A stretch of 64,000 nt of DNA from Nitrosopumilus oxyclinae (GCF_013407165.1 NZ_CP026994.1:310001-374000); one strand, 5' to 3'. Shown: positions 8,899 through 18,564, counted from the first letter of the stretch. Notes: generated by a model from the sequence alone, not told the origin. Made by a program: numbers and translations.

Positions 8899-9762
8899 TT
8901 AGTATCTTGGAACAATGCTGAGTCTTGATTTTGCAGAAACTGCAATTATTGAGATAATTGCTACTGCTAGAATCATAGCTGCTATTGTACCAAACTCTGG
9001 GACTACAACTCCGTCCATGATATCTACTTGTGCTGAAGCAGAATATTTTGGATCATCGAATTGTTTTACCATTACAGTGTAAAGTCCATCTTGTTTCCAT
9101 AGCGGTCCTCCTACTGTAACTTTAGTTGCAAATTCTCCATCGAGCATTGGTGTTATCTGAGCTACTTTTACCACATTTCCATTTGGTGCGATTACTTTCA
9201 GAGTAATATCTTGACTAACTCTGTCTGTTTTTCCAGTAACTTCAAACATTGTAGAACCATTTTCGACAATTATTGCATCAAGCATGATTCCTGCGTCTTT
9301 TGAAACATTTGTTGTATTTGGTGTGAAAATTCCTGTCTCTAGATTAGATTGAGTTTCAGAAGTTCTTTTAGTCATACCGTCTGCTACTTCAACAAACACA
9401 TTCAAAGTATACAATGAATTTGCTCCTGCACCTTGCATTGCTTTAATCTTGTAAAATCCATTCTCAGTCCATGTTGGTCCGACTTTGAATGTTTTTGCAA
9501 AAATCCCTTCAGCGTCTGGAGATACTTGGTCAATTGCGACCACATTACTTCCACTTGGAGATGTTACAGTAAATGTAACGTCATTAAGCTTTGAAACTGT
9601 TTTACCTGTTAGAGTAATTGTATCTGAGCCTTTATCGGCTGTAGCTGTAATGGACATTCCAAGAGTTTGAGCAAAAGCATCTTGCTGAATAGAGGTCATT
9701 GAAACTAATGACAGTGCCAGAAGGGCTATTGCCATTGATGTTGTAGAACGTTTTACATTCAT
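8899..9762 (-). CDS. Exported PEFG-CTERM protein, paralogue 3
   Basis: About 287 residues starting at the ATG at 9762 (MNVKRSTTSMAIALLAL), which opens a standard signal peptide ending near DAFAQ. An upstream in-frame ATG at 9780 is less likely: the 9762 start has exactly the same spacing to its promoter block as paralogue 2. This copy differs in architecture. It carries two successive Ig-like domains of the first type (TADKGSDTITLTGKT and IVENGSTMFEVTGKT) and lacks the second domain type. The C-terminus (VVPEFGT plus hydrophobic helix and KSRLSIVPRY) is almost identical to copies 2 and 4. Presumably processed and anchored by an archaeosortase-like enzyme, none of which is in this window. Confidence 0.87.
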   Translation of the reverse strand: MNVKRSTTSMAIALLALSLVSMTSIQQDAFAQTLGMSITATADKGSDTITLTGKTVSKLNDVTFTVTSPSGSNVVAIDQVSPDAEGIFAKTFKVGPTWTENGFYKIKAMQGAGANSLYTLNVFVEVADGMTKRTSETQSNLETGIFTPNTTNVSKDAGIMLDAIIVENGSTMFEVTGKTDRVSQDITLKVIAPNGNVVKVAQITPMLDGEFATKVTVGGPLWKQDGLYTVMVKQFDDPKYSASAQVDIMDGVVVPEFGTIAAMILAVAIISIIAVSAKSRLSIVPRY

Positions 9763-9785
9763 CTTATTTTCATCCAGCATTATTG

Positions 9786-9809
9786 CTATTTATGTATATT
9801 TAAAAATAG
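9786..9809 (-). promoter_or_regulatory. TATA promoter block of PEFG paralogue 3
   Basis: Minus-strand CTATTTTTAAATATAC followed by ATAAATAG; it differs from the paralogue 2 block at one base. It ends 23 bp before the ATG at 9762, which is the main reason to prefer that start. Confidence 0.6.
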
Positions 9810-9817
9810 GATTTTGT

Positions 9818-9841
9818 CATCTAATCGGCACCGATCAGATG
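9818..9841. repeat. 24-bp inverted repeat between PEFG paralogues 3 and 4
   Basis: The arms CATCT-A-ATCGG and CCGAT-C-AGATG are separated by CA, giving 10 of 11 paired positions. It lies 30 bp past the stop of paralogue 4 and just upstream of the promoter of paralogue 3. It could therefore be a terminator hairpin or an operator. No long T-run follows it directly on the minus strand; the T-runs precede it, which slightly favours a protein-binding site. Confidence 0.5.
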
Positions 9842-9870
9842 AATTCCTAAAAATAGAAAAAAGATGAGAT

Positions 9871-10698
9871 TTAGTATCTTGGTATAATACTAAGTCTTGA
9901 TTTTGCAGAAACTGCAATTATTGAAATAATTGCTACTGCTAGAATCATAGCTGCTATTGTACCAAATTCTGGGACTACAAATGTACCGATTATTTCGATC
10001 TCTTCTGCTCCAACTGGGAATGCTATTGTAAGTATTCTATTTGTTGATGATGTTGTTTCATCAAAGTCTACTTCTTCTCCATCAATTAAGACGAAAAAGT
10101 CATCATCTTCACCACCGATTGTTGCATCTAATACCGATCTAGGAATTGTAAGAGTCAATGAACCATCGCTTGTAGCAGAAATAGAGACTATGAGTGAATT
10201 TGCATCCACGTCAGGTAAGATACTTAGTAGTTTTCCACCTGTAATTTCATATCCTATTAAATCACTTGAACCTTCAATTGATACTGTTTTGTCAGTAACT
10301 TTGGAAGGGGTTGGTGGAGTTGTTGTAGATCCACTAAATTCAAATGATGCTGTTGCTGTTCTATTCTCTGTTCCATATTGAACTGTAACTGTGTATGTAC
10401 CAGTTGCTTTCATCAATGAACCACCTGCAGTAACTTCAGTACTGAATGTTTTATCAGGACTAACTGTCACTTGTGCTATTGATACCAAGTTCCCATTAGG
10501 AGCTTTAACTATTACACTCACTGGAACGCCATACAGATCTTTTACTGTTCCTGTTACTAGAATTGTATCACCTTCTGAATATGATGACATATCTGTAGTA
10601 ACAGTAATCGAGCTTTGTATTTGTCCAAATGCTGGTGCTACACCAATACTTGCAATTAAAATTGCAGATATGGCAAACACCGATAGATGAGCTTTCAT
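9871..10698 (-). CDS. Exported PEFG-CTERM protein, paralogue 4
   Basis: About 275 residues from the ATG at 10698 (MKAHLSVFAISAILIASIGVAP, signal peptide ending near AFGQ). A TTG-started frame to 10752 exists, but a TATA-like CTTAAATAG lies about 22 bp before the ATG and argues for the shorter form. Domains follow the copy 2 layout: an Ig-like domain with EGDTILVTGTVKDL and TGTYTVTVQYG, a Pro/Thr linker (STTTPPTPSK), then the second domain with DDDFFVLIDGEEVDF. The PEFG C-terminus is nearly identical to copies 2 and 3. It is divergent from rpoH, with a perfect 7-bp-arm dyad between them. Confidence 0.87.
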   Translation of the reverse strand: MKAHLSVFAISAILIASIGVAPAFGQIQSSITVTTDMSSYSEGDTILVTGTVKDLYGVPVSVIVKAPNGNLVSIAQVTVSPDKTFSTEVTAGGSLMKATGTYTVTVQYGTENRTATASFEFSGSTTTPPTPSKVTDKTVSIEGSSDLIGYEITGGKLLSILPDVDANSLIVSISATSDGSLTLTIPRSVLDATIGGEDDDFFVLIDGEEVDFDETTSSTNRILTIAFPVGAEEIEIIGTFVVPEFGTIAAMILAVAIISIIAVSAKSRLSIIPRY

Positions 10699-10762
10699 CA
10701 ATTTTACGCCCAGATTTGGACTATTTAAGGTTGTGATAAAATTTATTGACAAAATAGAAAAA

Positions 10763-10778
10763 AGACCGTTTACGGTCT
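10763..10778. promoter_or_regulatory. Palindromic operator-like dyad between PEFG4 and rpoH
   Basis: AGACCGT-TT-ACGGTCT is a perfect 7-bp-arm inverted repeat. It lies about 40 bp upstream of the paralogue 4 TATA element and 12-20 bp upstream of the rpoH TATA region. Its GC content stands out in an A/T-rich gap. It could bind a dimeric regulator of either gene, or act as a short hairpin. Confidence 0.5.
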
Positions 10779-10790
10779 AGTTTCAAATTA

Positions 10791-10800
10791 CATATATATT
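10791..10800 (+). promoter_or_regulatory. TATA box of the rpoH-rpoB-rpoA operon
   Basis: CATATATATT followed by AACC is the strongest TATA-like site in the gap. It predicts a leader of about 55 nt. A good Shine-Dalgarno sequence (GGAGG, 10865-10869) lies 8 bp before the rpoH ATG, so this operon appears leadered rather than leaderless. Confidence 0.55.
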
Positions 10801-10877
10801 AACCCGAGCGTGAATTTTTGACAGTTTGTGTGTTTTGATTACTGTTACATTTAATGTTCGATTTGGAGGAATTCTAA

Positions 10878-11129
10878 ATGGCTGCTAAGAAAAATCAAGT
10901 ACTAGTACCAGATCATGTCTATGTTCCAAAACATGAGATCATTACAAAACAAGAAGCTGAAGAAGTTTTAAAAAAATACAATTGTAAACCAACTGAATTA
11001 CCATTAATCTTTGTAAACGATCCTGCAATTTTAGGACTTGGTGTAAAACCAGGGGATATGATAAAAATTACAAGAAAAAGTCCAACTGCCGGTGAAAGTC
11101 TCTATTATCGATATGTGGTGGAAATCTAG
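10878..11129 (+). CDS. rpoH: RNA polymerase subunit H (Rpb5 homologue)
   Basis: The 83-residue subunit H corresponds to the C-terminal domain of eukaryotic Rpb5 and sits at the polymerase jaw. Conserved features are the HEIITKQEAEEVLKKY start, the LPLIFVNDPAI turn and the VKPGDMIKITRKSPTAGES segment. The GGAGG ribosome-binding site supports the ATG. Its stop codon abuts the rpoB ATG with no gap, the normal archaeal H-B-A order. Confidence 0.95.
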   Translation: MAAKKNQVLVPDHVYVPKHEIITKQEAEEVLKKYNCKPTELPLIFVNDPAILGLGVKPGDMIKITRKSPTAGESLYYRYVVEI

Positions 11130-14100
11130 ATGGCAGATCCTTCAACTAAAAGATGGCCCGTAATTCAAGACATCTTAAAACGTGAAGGAATTGCACGTCA
11201 ACATCTAAACTCATTTGATGAATTTTTAGAACGAGGACTACAAAGTATCATAAATGAAGTTGGACAAATTGATATTGAAAATGCAGAGTACCCTTACAAA
11301 ATTCAACTAGGAAAAGTAAAACTTCAACAACCAAGAATGATGGAACTTGACGGTTCAATCACTCACATTACTCCAGCTGAAGCAAGATTGAGAAATGTTT
11401 CTTATTCTGCACCAGTGATGATGGAGGCCAGTGTTGTAGAAGATGGAAAAATATTAGAATCTAGATTTGTTCATATTGGAGACGTACCAGTAATGGCAAA
11501 ATCCAATGCATGCATTTTACATAATTTCTCTTCTCAAAAATTAATTGAACATGGTGAAGATCCACAAGACCCAGGTGGTTACTTTATCATCAATGGTTCA
11601 GAACGTGTAATTGTTGGATTGGAAGATCTTTCCTACAACAAAATAATTGTTGATAGAGAAACTGTTGGTGGCAATATTGTTTTCAAAGCTAAAGTATATT
11701 CTTCAATTGTTGGCTATCGTGCAAAACTAGAACTTGTCATGAAAAATGATGGTTTGATTGTAGCCCGAATCCCTGGTTCCCCTGTTGATATCCCAGTTGT
11801 CACATTAATGAGAGCACTTGGATTAGAATCTGATAGAGAAATTGCATCTGTAGTTTCACTAGTTGATGATATCCAAGATGAATTAGAAGGCTCTTTTGAA
11901 AAGGCAGGAGATGTTCCAACATCAAAAGATGCCATTGTCTATATCAGTAAAAGAATTGCACCTGGAATGTTAGAGGAGTTCCAGATTAAACGTGCTGAAA
12001 CATTACTTGATTGGGGACTCTTACCACACTTGGGTAAACATCCAGAAAACAGAAAAGAAAAAGCCCAGTTCTTAGGTGAAGCAGCTTGTAAATTATTAGA
12101 ATTAAAACTTGGATGGATTACTCCTGATGATAAAGATCATTATGGAAATAAAGTAATCAAATTTGCAGGACAAATGTTAGCAGATTTATTCAGAACTGCA
12201 TTTAGAAATTTGGTTAGAGATATGAAATATCAACTCGAACGCTCTGGTCAAAAACGTGGAATTAATGCAGTTGCTGCAGCAATACGTCCGGGAATTATTA
12301 CTGATAAATTAAACAATGCAATTGCAACTGGAAACTGGGGACGAGGTCGTGTCGGTGTCACTCAATTACTTGATAGAACAAATTATCTTTCAACAATCAG
12401 TCATCTTAGAAGAATTCAATCACCCCTAAGTAGAACTCAGCCAAATTTCGAAGCAAGAGATTTGCATGCAACACACTTTGGAAGAATCTGTCCTAGTGAA
12501 ACTCCTGAAGGCTCAAACTGTGGTTTGGTTAAGAACTTGGCATTATCTGGAATCATTTCAGTAAACGTACCAAATGAGGAAATTGTAGAAAAACTCTATG
12601 ATTTAGGAACTGTTCATTTCTTTGATGCAAAAGAAGATTTGAAGAAAGACGGAGCTAGAATATTTGTAGATGGTAAATTAATTGGATATTACAAAGATGG
12701 TGGAGAACTAGCAGAATCACTCAGAGAACTAAGAAGAAACTCAAAGATTCATCCACACGTTGGAGTATCATTCCACAAATCTGAAATCGAAGGATCAACA
12801 AAAAGACTGTATGTCAATTGCAATGCCGGTAGAGTTCTTCGTCCGTTAATTATTATCAAAGATAACAAACCACTACTAACTACAGAATTATTAGATAAAA
12901 TTTCAAAGAAATTACTTTCTTGGACTGATCTTTTGCGAATGGGTGTCTTGGAAATGATTGATGCAAATGAAGAAGAGAACTGTTATGTTACTTTGGATGA
13001 AAAAGATGCCAAGAAACATACTCACTTGGAAGTTTTCCCACCATCAATTCTAGGTGCAGGAGCTTCTATTATTCCATATCCTGAACATAACCAATCTCCA
13101 AGAAATACATACGAATCTGCAATGGCAAAACAGAGTTTAGGATTTTCAACACCTATGATGAATACTAGTACATATGTTAGACAACACTTTATGCTATATC
13201 CTCAAGTTCCAATTGTCAATACAAAAGCAATGAAACTTTTAGGATTAGAAGACAGACCAGCAGGACAAAATTGTGTTGTTGCAGTATTACCATTTGATGG
13301 TTACAACATTGAAGACGCTATCGTATTGAGTCAATCATCTGTTGACCGAGGTCTTGGTAGAACATTCTTCTTTAGAATTTATGATGCTGAAGCAAAACAG
13401 TACCCTGGTGGAATGCGTGATAGCTTTGAAATTCCAAATGCTGAGGATAACATTAGAGGTTACAAAGGAGAACGTGCATACAGATTACTTGAAGACGATG
13501 GTGTAGTTGCATCAGAATCTCCAGTAAAAGGTGGAGATATTTTGATTGGAAAAACTAGCCCTCCAAGATTCATGGAAGAGTATAGAGAATTCGAATCTTC
13601 TGGTCCATACAGACGAGATACCTCAATTGGTGTAAGACCATCTGAAACTGGAGTAATTGACACTGTAGTTATGACTCAATCAAATGAAGGCGGAAAAATG
13701 TATAAAATTAGAGCAAGAGACATGAGAGTTCCTGAAATTGGTGATAAATTTGCATCAAGACATGGACAAAAAGGTGTACTTGGAATTTTAGCTAAAGCAG
13801 AAGATTTACCATACACTGCAAGTGGAATGTCTCCTGATGTTTTGATTAACCCACATGCATTCCCTTCAAGAATGACAGTTGGAATGATGATGGAATCTAT
13901 CTGTGGTAAAGCAGCTGCATTACGTGGAAAAAGATTTGATGGTTCTGCATTTGTTGGTGAGAAGATGCCTGAAGTTAAAGAAGTAATGGATGCACACGGT
14001 TTTGAATATTCTGGTAAAGAAACAATGTATGATGGAAGAACTGGAAAATCTTTCCCAGTAGATGTCTTTATTGGAGTTGTATATTATCAAAAATTACACC

Positions 14101-14477
14101 ACATGGTTGCAGACAAAATCCATGCAAGAGCTCGTGGACAAGTTCAGATGTTAACTAAACAACCAACTGAAGGAAGAGCAAGAGGTGGTGGATTAAGATT
14201 TGGTGAAATGGAGAGAGATTGTTTGATTGCTTATGGTGCTTCAATGATTCTTAAAGATAGATTGCTTGACGAGTCTGACAAATCTGATATCTTTGTATGT
14301 GAGAGATGTGGTCTAGTTGCTTATCATGATGTTAAACAAAGAAAATATGTTTGCAGAGTATGTGGAGATAAAGCCAAAGTATCTTCTGTATCTGTTGCAT
14401 ATGCATTCAAACTATTATTACAAGAAATGCAAAGTCTTAACGTTGCACCAAGATTGTTAATCAAGGAGAAAATCTAG
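11130..14477 (+). CDS. rpoB: RNA polymerase subunit B (single chain)
   Basis: Second-largest subunit of archaeal RNA polymerase, forming one side of the cleft and part of the active centre. At 1115 residues it is one chain rather than split B''/B'. Recognisable blocks are the RHLNSFDEF N-terminal segment, the fork/rif-like region around LRRIQSPLSRTQPNFEARDL (near 430), the GYNIEDAIVLSQ segment, the GDKFASRHGQKGV motif (near 870) and the C-terminal zinc site CERCGLVAYH...CRVCGDK. rpoA follows one base after the stop codon. Confidence 0.97.
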   Translation: MADPSTKRWPVIQDILKREGIARQHLNSFDEFLERGLQSIINEVGQIDIENAEYPYKIQLGKVKLQQPRMMELDGSITHITPAEARLRNVSYSAPVMMEASVVEDGKILESRFVHIGDVPVMAKSNACILHNFSSQKLIEHGEDPQDPGGYFIINGSERVIVGLEDLSYNKIIVDRETVGGNIVFKAKVYSSIVGYRAKLELVMKNDGLIVARIPGSPVDIPVVTLMRALGLESDREIASVVSLVDDIQDELEGSFEKAGDVPTSKDAIVYISKRIAPGMLEEFQIKRAETLLDWGLLPHLGKHPENRKEKAQFLGEAACKLLELKLGWITPDDKDHYGNKVIKFAGQMLADLFRTAFRNLVRDMKYQLERSGQKRGINAVAAAIRPGIITDKLNNAIATGNWGRGRVGVTQLLDRTNYLSTISHLRRIQSPLSRTQPNFEARDLHATHFGRICPSETPEGSNCGLVKNLALSGIISVNVPNEEIVEKLYDLGTVHFFDAKEDLKKDGARIFVDGKLIGYYKDGGELAESLRELRRNSKIHPHVGVSFHKSEIEGSTKRLYVNCNAGRVLRPLIIIKDNKPLLTTELLDKISKKLLSWTDLLRMGVLEMIDANEEENCYVTLDEKDAKKHTHLEVFPPSILGAGASIIPYPEHNQSPRNTYESAMAKQSLGFSTPMMNTSTYVRQHFMLYPQVPIVNTKAMKLLGLEDRPAGQNCVVAVLPFDGYNIEDAIVLSQSSVDRGLGRTFFFRIYDAEAKQYPGGMRDSFEIPNAEDNIRGYKGERAYRLLEDDGVVASESPVKGGDILIGKTSPPRFMEEYREFESSGPYRRDTSIGVRPSETGVIDTVVMTQSNEGGKMYKIRARDMRVPEIGDKFASRHGQKGVLGILAKAEDLPYTASGMSPDVLINPHAFPSRMTVGMMMESICGKAAALRGKRFDGSAFVGEKMPEVKEVMDAHGFEYSGKETMYDGRTGKSFPVDVFIGVVYYQKLHHMVADKIHARARGQVQMLTKQPTEGRARGGGLRFGEMERDCLIAYGASMILKDRLLDESDKSDIFVCERCGLVAYHDVKQRKYVCRVCGDKAKVSSVSVAYAFKLLLQEMQSLNVAPRLLIKEKI

Positions 14478-14478
14478 G

Positions 14479-17400
14479 ATGTCTGTTCAAGCAATTAAAG
14501 CAATTGACGGAATTCGATTTTCAGTATGGTCTCCAACTGAAATTAGAAAATATTCAGTAGCTGAAATCACTGCCCCTGAAACATACGATGAAGATGGAAT
14601 GCCAGTACAAGGGGGTCTTATGGATGGACGATTAGGAACACTTGAGCCTGGACAAAAATGTCTTACATGTGGAAATACTGCAGCAAGATGTCCTGGACAC
14701 TTTGGACACATTGAACTTGCAGAACCAATTTTACACATTGCCTTTATTGATAATATTTACAAATTATTACAATCCACATGTCGTTCTTGTGCAAGACTCA
14801 AAGTCCCTCAAGATGATCTAAATGCATTCCAGAAAATTAAAGATAAACACGCAGCATACACTGTAGTTTCACAAAAACGTATTCCAGAACAAATTATTGA
14901 AAAAGCAAAGAAAGCAAAAGAGTGCCCTCATTGTGGAAAAACCCAATACGAGCTAGTCTTTACAAAACCAACAATCTTTGTAGAAAAAACTGAAATTGGT
15001 GAACACAGATTATTACCAATTACAATTAGAGAAAGATTTACACAAATTCTTGATGAAGATTTAACATTACTAAATTATGATCCAATCACTGCAAGACCAG
15101 AATGGTTTATTCTTCAAGCATTACCTGTTCCTCCAGTAACTGTTAGACCTTCAATTATTCTTGAAACTGGAATTCGTTCTGAAGATGACTTGACACACAA
15201 AATGGTAGATATCATCAGAGTTAATCAAAGACTAAAGGAAAGTAAAGAAGCAGGTACTCCTCCGTTAATTGTTCAAGATTTAGTTGACCTGTTACAATAT
15301 CACTCTACAACATACTTTGATAATGAGGTCTCTGGAATTCCACAAGCTCATCATCGTTCTGGACGTCCACTCAAAACTTTAACTCAAAGACTAAAGGGTA
15401 AAGAGGGAAGATTTAGAGGATCACTGTCTGGAAAGAGAGTCGATTTTTCTAGTAGAACTGTAATTTCACCTGATCCTAACTTGGATTTGTCTGAAGTTGG
15501 AGTTCCTGAACAAGTTGCAATGAAACTTACTATTCCTGAAATTGTCACTGAATGGAATATTGAAAGAATGAGAAAATTAGTAATTAACGGACCTGAACAA
15601 TTCCCTGGTGTAAACTATATTGTAAGACCAGACGGTGTAAAGATTAGATTAGATTTCGTAGAAGACCGCTCTACTATTGCTGAAACCCTTGAGATTGGAT
15701 ATTTGATTGAAAGACATCTTGCAGACGGTGATATTGTCATGTTTAACAGACAACCATCACTCCACCAGATGTCAATTATGGCTCACTATGTGAGAGTACT
15801 TCCAGGTAAAACATTCAGATTACACCCATCTGTATGTCCGCCATACAACGCAGACTTTGATGGTGATGAGATGAACCTTCACGTACCTCAAAGTGAGGAA
15901 GCAAGAGCAGAAGCAATTCTTTTGATGAGAGTTCAAGATCAATTAATCTCTCCAAGATATGGTGGTCCAATTATTGGGGCACTAAGAGACTTTGTAACTG
16001 GTGCATATCTTCTAACTAAAGACGATACTACATTATCCGTTCAAGAATTTTCAAACTATGCAATGCTTGGTGGTTATACTGATGCACTTCCAAAACCTGG
16101 TACCAAAACAAAAGATGGTCCTGCATATACTGGTAAACAACTATTCTCATTATTCCTTCCAAAAGACTTCAACTATGTTCTTACTTCAAAATGGTCAAAG
16201 GGAACAAAAGGTCCAGAAAAAGATGTTGTAATTAAAAACGGTGAATTAATCAGCGGTGTAATTGACAAAACATCAATCGGTGCAGAAGAACCTGAAAGTG
16301 TCTTACACAGAATTACAAAAGACTATGGAAATGCAGCTGGTAAGACTTTCTTAAACTCTATTCTAATTATGGTAAAACAATTCATCACACACTATGGATT
16401 CAGTTATGGTTATGGTGATCTTGAAGTACCAGAAAAGAATGTGCAACAAATCTTAGATGAAATCAAAGAAACTTATGATACTGTAGCTGACCTAACTGAT
16501 CAATATAACAAAGGAACTCTAAAGCTAACAAGAGGTATGAAGGCTGAAGAGGCCTTAGAGGCATACATCGTCAATGAGCTAGGTAAAGCAAGAGAGAAAG
16601 CAGGAGCTACTGCAAATGATTCTCTAGATGATAATAACGCTGGAAAAATCATGGCCACAACTGGTGCCAGAGGTTCAGCACTTAACGTAGGTCAGATGGC
16701 AGGTGCATTAGGCCAACAATCAAGACGAGGAAATAGAATGAGTTTTGGTTATAGTAATCGTGCATTAACACATTATTTAGAAAATGATAGTAATCCTGAT
16801 GCACATGGATTTGTAAAATCAAATTACAGAACAGGTCTTACAGCTTTAGAATTCTTCTTCCACGCAATGGGTGGGCGTGAAGGATTAGTAGATACTGCAG
16901 TTAGAACCCAACAAAGTGGTTACATGCAGCGTAGATTGATTAACGCATTAGAGCACATTAGATTAGAATATGATGGAACCGTAAGAGACCCACACGGACA
17001 CATCGTTCAATTCCTTTATGGTGAAGATGGAATTGATGTGCAGAAAAGTGATCATGGTGAGGCATTTAATGCAAGTAGATTGGCAGAATCTCAAACCATT
17101 ATTGATTCTGGAAAGAAAGCAACCAAAGATGAAATTGATACATTGGCTAAAAAATACACAAAGATATTCAATCCAAGATTAACTCAACTTGTAACTGATG
17201 CTTTACAGAAATCTAACTTGAGTAAAGAAGGTGTTGAAGCAGTATGTAAGAAAGGACTTTCCCTTTACAAAAATGCACAAGTTGAACCTGGTCAAGCAGT
17301 AGGAATTGTCACGGCACAATCTATTGGTGAACCTGGTACTCAGATGACTTTGAGAACATTCCACTTTGCAGGAATTAAAGAAAGAAACGTAACTTTGGGT

Positions 17401-18282
17401 CTTCCAAGATTAATTGAATTAGTTGATGCTAGAAAGAAACCAGTTACTCCAACTATGGATATCTATCTTGACAAGGAATCAAAGAATTCTCGAGAAAAAG
17501 CAATCGAAGTTGCACGAAACGTATTGCAAACTAACGTCAGTGCATTGATTGCTAATACTGAAACTGATTACTCTACAAATATCAAATTAATCATGAGTCC
17601 TAACAGACTAAAAGAGAGAGGATGTTCGATGGCCGAAGTAGAAGCCGCACTTTCATCTAATAAGAAATTCAAGATGGAAGTTACAGGCGAATTAATCACT
17701 TTGAATTTGGTAGATGAGGCAGATACTGCATCTGCAATTGCAATTAGAAATAAAGTTCTCAAGACTATTGTTAAAGGAGTTCCAGATGTTGAGCGAGTTA
17801 CACTTGTTCAAAAGAATGATGAATGGATTATTCAGACAACTGGTTCAAACATTGCTAAAGTACTTGCAGTAAAAGGCATTGACAAAAGAAATGTTAGAAC
17901 AAACAATGTCTTTGAAATTGCAGGAACCTTGGGAATTGAGGCTGCCAGAAATTCATTAATCAATGAACTTAACCATACTTTGGGTGACCAGGGATTAGAA
18001 GTTGATAATCGATACATCATGTTGGTATCTGACTTGATGTGTTCTAGAGGTTACATGCAACAAATTGGTAGACATGGAATTGCAGGTACTAAAGATAGTG
18101 TTCTTGCAAGGGCCGCATTCGAAATTACAGTCCCAACAATTGCACATGCTGCACTACAGGGTGAAGTTGAACAACTCAAAGGTATTACAGAAAACGTTAT
18201 TGTTGGAAGTAATATTCCAATTGGAAGTGGTACTGTTGACTTGTACATGCAAGTAAGCAAGAAAAACAAGAAAACTGAGTAA
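14479..18282 (+). CDS. rpoA: RNA polymerase subunit A (fused A' and A'')
   Basis: Largest RNA polymerase subunit. It carries the catalytic metal-binding motif NADFDGDEMNLH (near 457-468). N-terminal zinc-binding motifs are present (CLTCGNTAARCPGHFGH near 60, CRSC, CPHCGK). At 1267 residues it combines what most archaea encode as separate rpoA1 and rpoA2 genes; the A''-like part begins roughly where EPGQAVGIVTAQSIGEPGTQ appears. An unsplit rpoA is a known thaumarchaeal feature and is one of the best taxonomic clues here. There is no intein or frameshift. lsm follows 5 bp downstream. Confidence 0.97.
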   Translation: MSVQAIKAIDGIRFSVWSPTEIRKYSVAEITAPETYDEDGMPVQGGLMDGRLGTLEPGQKCLTCGNTAARCPGHFGHIELAEPILHIAFIDNIYKLLQSTCRSCARLKVPQDDLNAFQKIKDKHAAYTVVSQKRIPEQIIEKAKKAKECPHCGKTQYELVFTKPTIFVEKTEIGEHRLLPITIRERFTQILDEDLTLLNYDPITARPEWFILQALPVPPVTVRPSIILETGIRSEDDLTHKMVDIIRVNQRLKESKEAGTPPLIVQDLVDLLQYHSTTYFDNEVSGIPQAHHRSGRPLKTLTQRLKGKEGRFRGSLSGKRVDFSSRTVISPDPNLDLSEVGVPEQVAMKLTIPEIVTEWNIERMRKLVINGPEQFPGVNYIVRPDGVKIRLDFVEDRSTIAETLEIGYLIERHLADGDIVMFNRQPSLHQMSIMAHYVRVLPGKTFRLHPSVCPPYNADFDGDEMNLHVPQSEEARAEAILLMRVQDQLISPRYGGPIIGALRDFVTGAYLLTKDDTTLSVQEFSNYAMLGGYTDALPKPGTKTKDGPAYTGKQLFSLFLPKDFNYVLTSKWSKGTKGPEKDVVIKNGELISGVIDKTSIGAEEPESVLHRITKDYGNAAGKTFLNSILIMVKQFITHYGFSYGYGDLEVPEKNVQQILDEIKETYDTVADLTDQYNKGTLKLTRGMKAEEALEAYIVNELGKAREKAGATANDSLDDNNAGKIMATTGARGSALNVGQMAGALGQQSRRGNRMSFGYSNRALTHYLENDSNPDAHGFVKSNYRTGLTALEFFFHAMGGREGLVDTAVRTQQSGYMQRRLINALEHIRLEYDGTVRDPHGHIVQFLYGEDGIDVQKSDHGEAFNASRLAESQTIIDSGKKATKDEIDTLAKKYTKIFNPRLTQLVTDALQKSNLSKEGVEAVCKKGLSLYKNAQVEPGQAVGIVTAQSIGEPGTQMTLRTFHFAGIKERNVTLGLPRLIELVDARKKPVTPTMDIYLDKESKNSREKAIEVARNVLQTNVSALIANTETDYSTNIKLIMSPNRLKERGCSMAEVEAALSSNKKFKMEVTGELITLNLVDEADTASAIAIRNKVLKTIVKGVPDVERVTLVQKNDEWIIQTTGSNIAKVLAVKGIDKRNVRTNNVFEIAGTLGIEAARNSLINELNHTLGDQGLEVDNRYIMLVSDLMCSRGYMQQIGRHGIAGTKDSVLARAAFEITVPTIAHAALQGEVEQLKGITENVIVGSNIPIGSGTVDLYMQVSKKNKKTE

Positions 18283-18287
18283 TAATT

Positions 18288-18518
18288 ATGGCCGATGAAA
18301 TTTCTACATTAATGAGTAACAGTAAAGGTAAAGTCGTTTTACTTCGATTGAGAAATACTCAAACTATACAGGGGCTTTTACAAGACTTTGATATTCATAT
18401 GAATCTCACATTGGAGGATGCTGAAGATGTTACAGAAGAAAAACATCAAAAACTTGGAAAAATCTTACTCCGAGGAGATAACATCTTGGCAGTTTCATTG
18501 CCTGAAGAAGACAAATAG
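18288..18518 (+). CDS. Sm-like RNA-binding protein (LSM)
   Basis: The 76-residue protein has both Sm motifs. Sm1 is around GKVVLLRLRNTQTIQGLLQDFD and the MNLTLEDAEDV strand; Sm2 is KILLRGDNILAVSL. Archaeal LSM proteins form heptameric rings that bind U-rich RNA. It starts 5 bp after rpoA and is probably co-transcribed with it. The next genes downstream are exported proteins, so the classic rpoA to L30e run is interrupted after this gene. Confidence 0.92.
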   Translation: MADEISTLMSNSKGKVVLLRLRNTQTIQGLLQDFDIHMNLTLEDAEDVTEEKHQKLGKILLRGDNILAVSLPEEDK

Positions 18519-18564
18519 AAAATTACTCATCAAACAATAAATTCAATAATTGTAAATTTTTATC

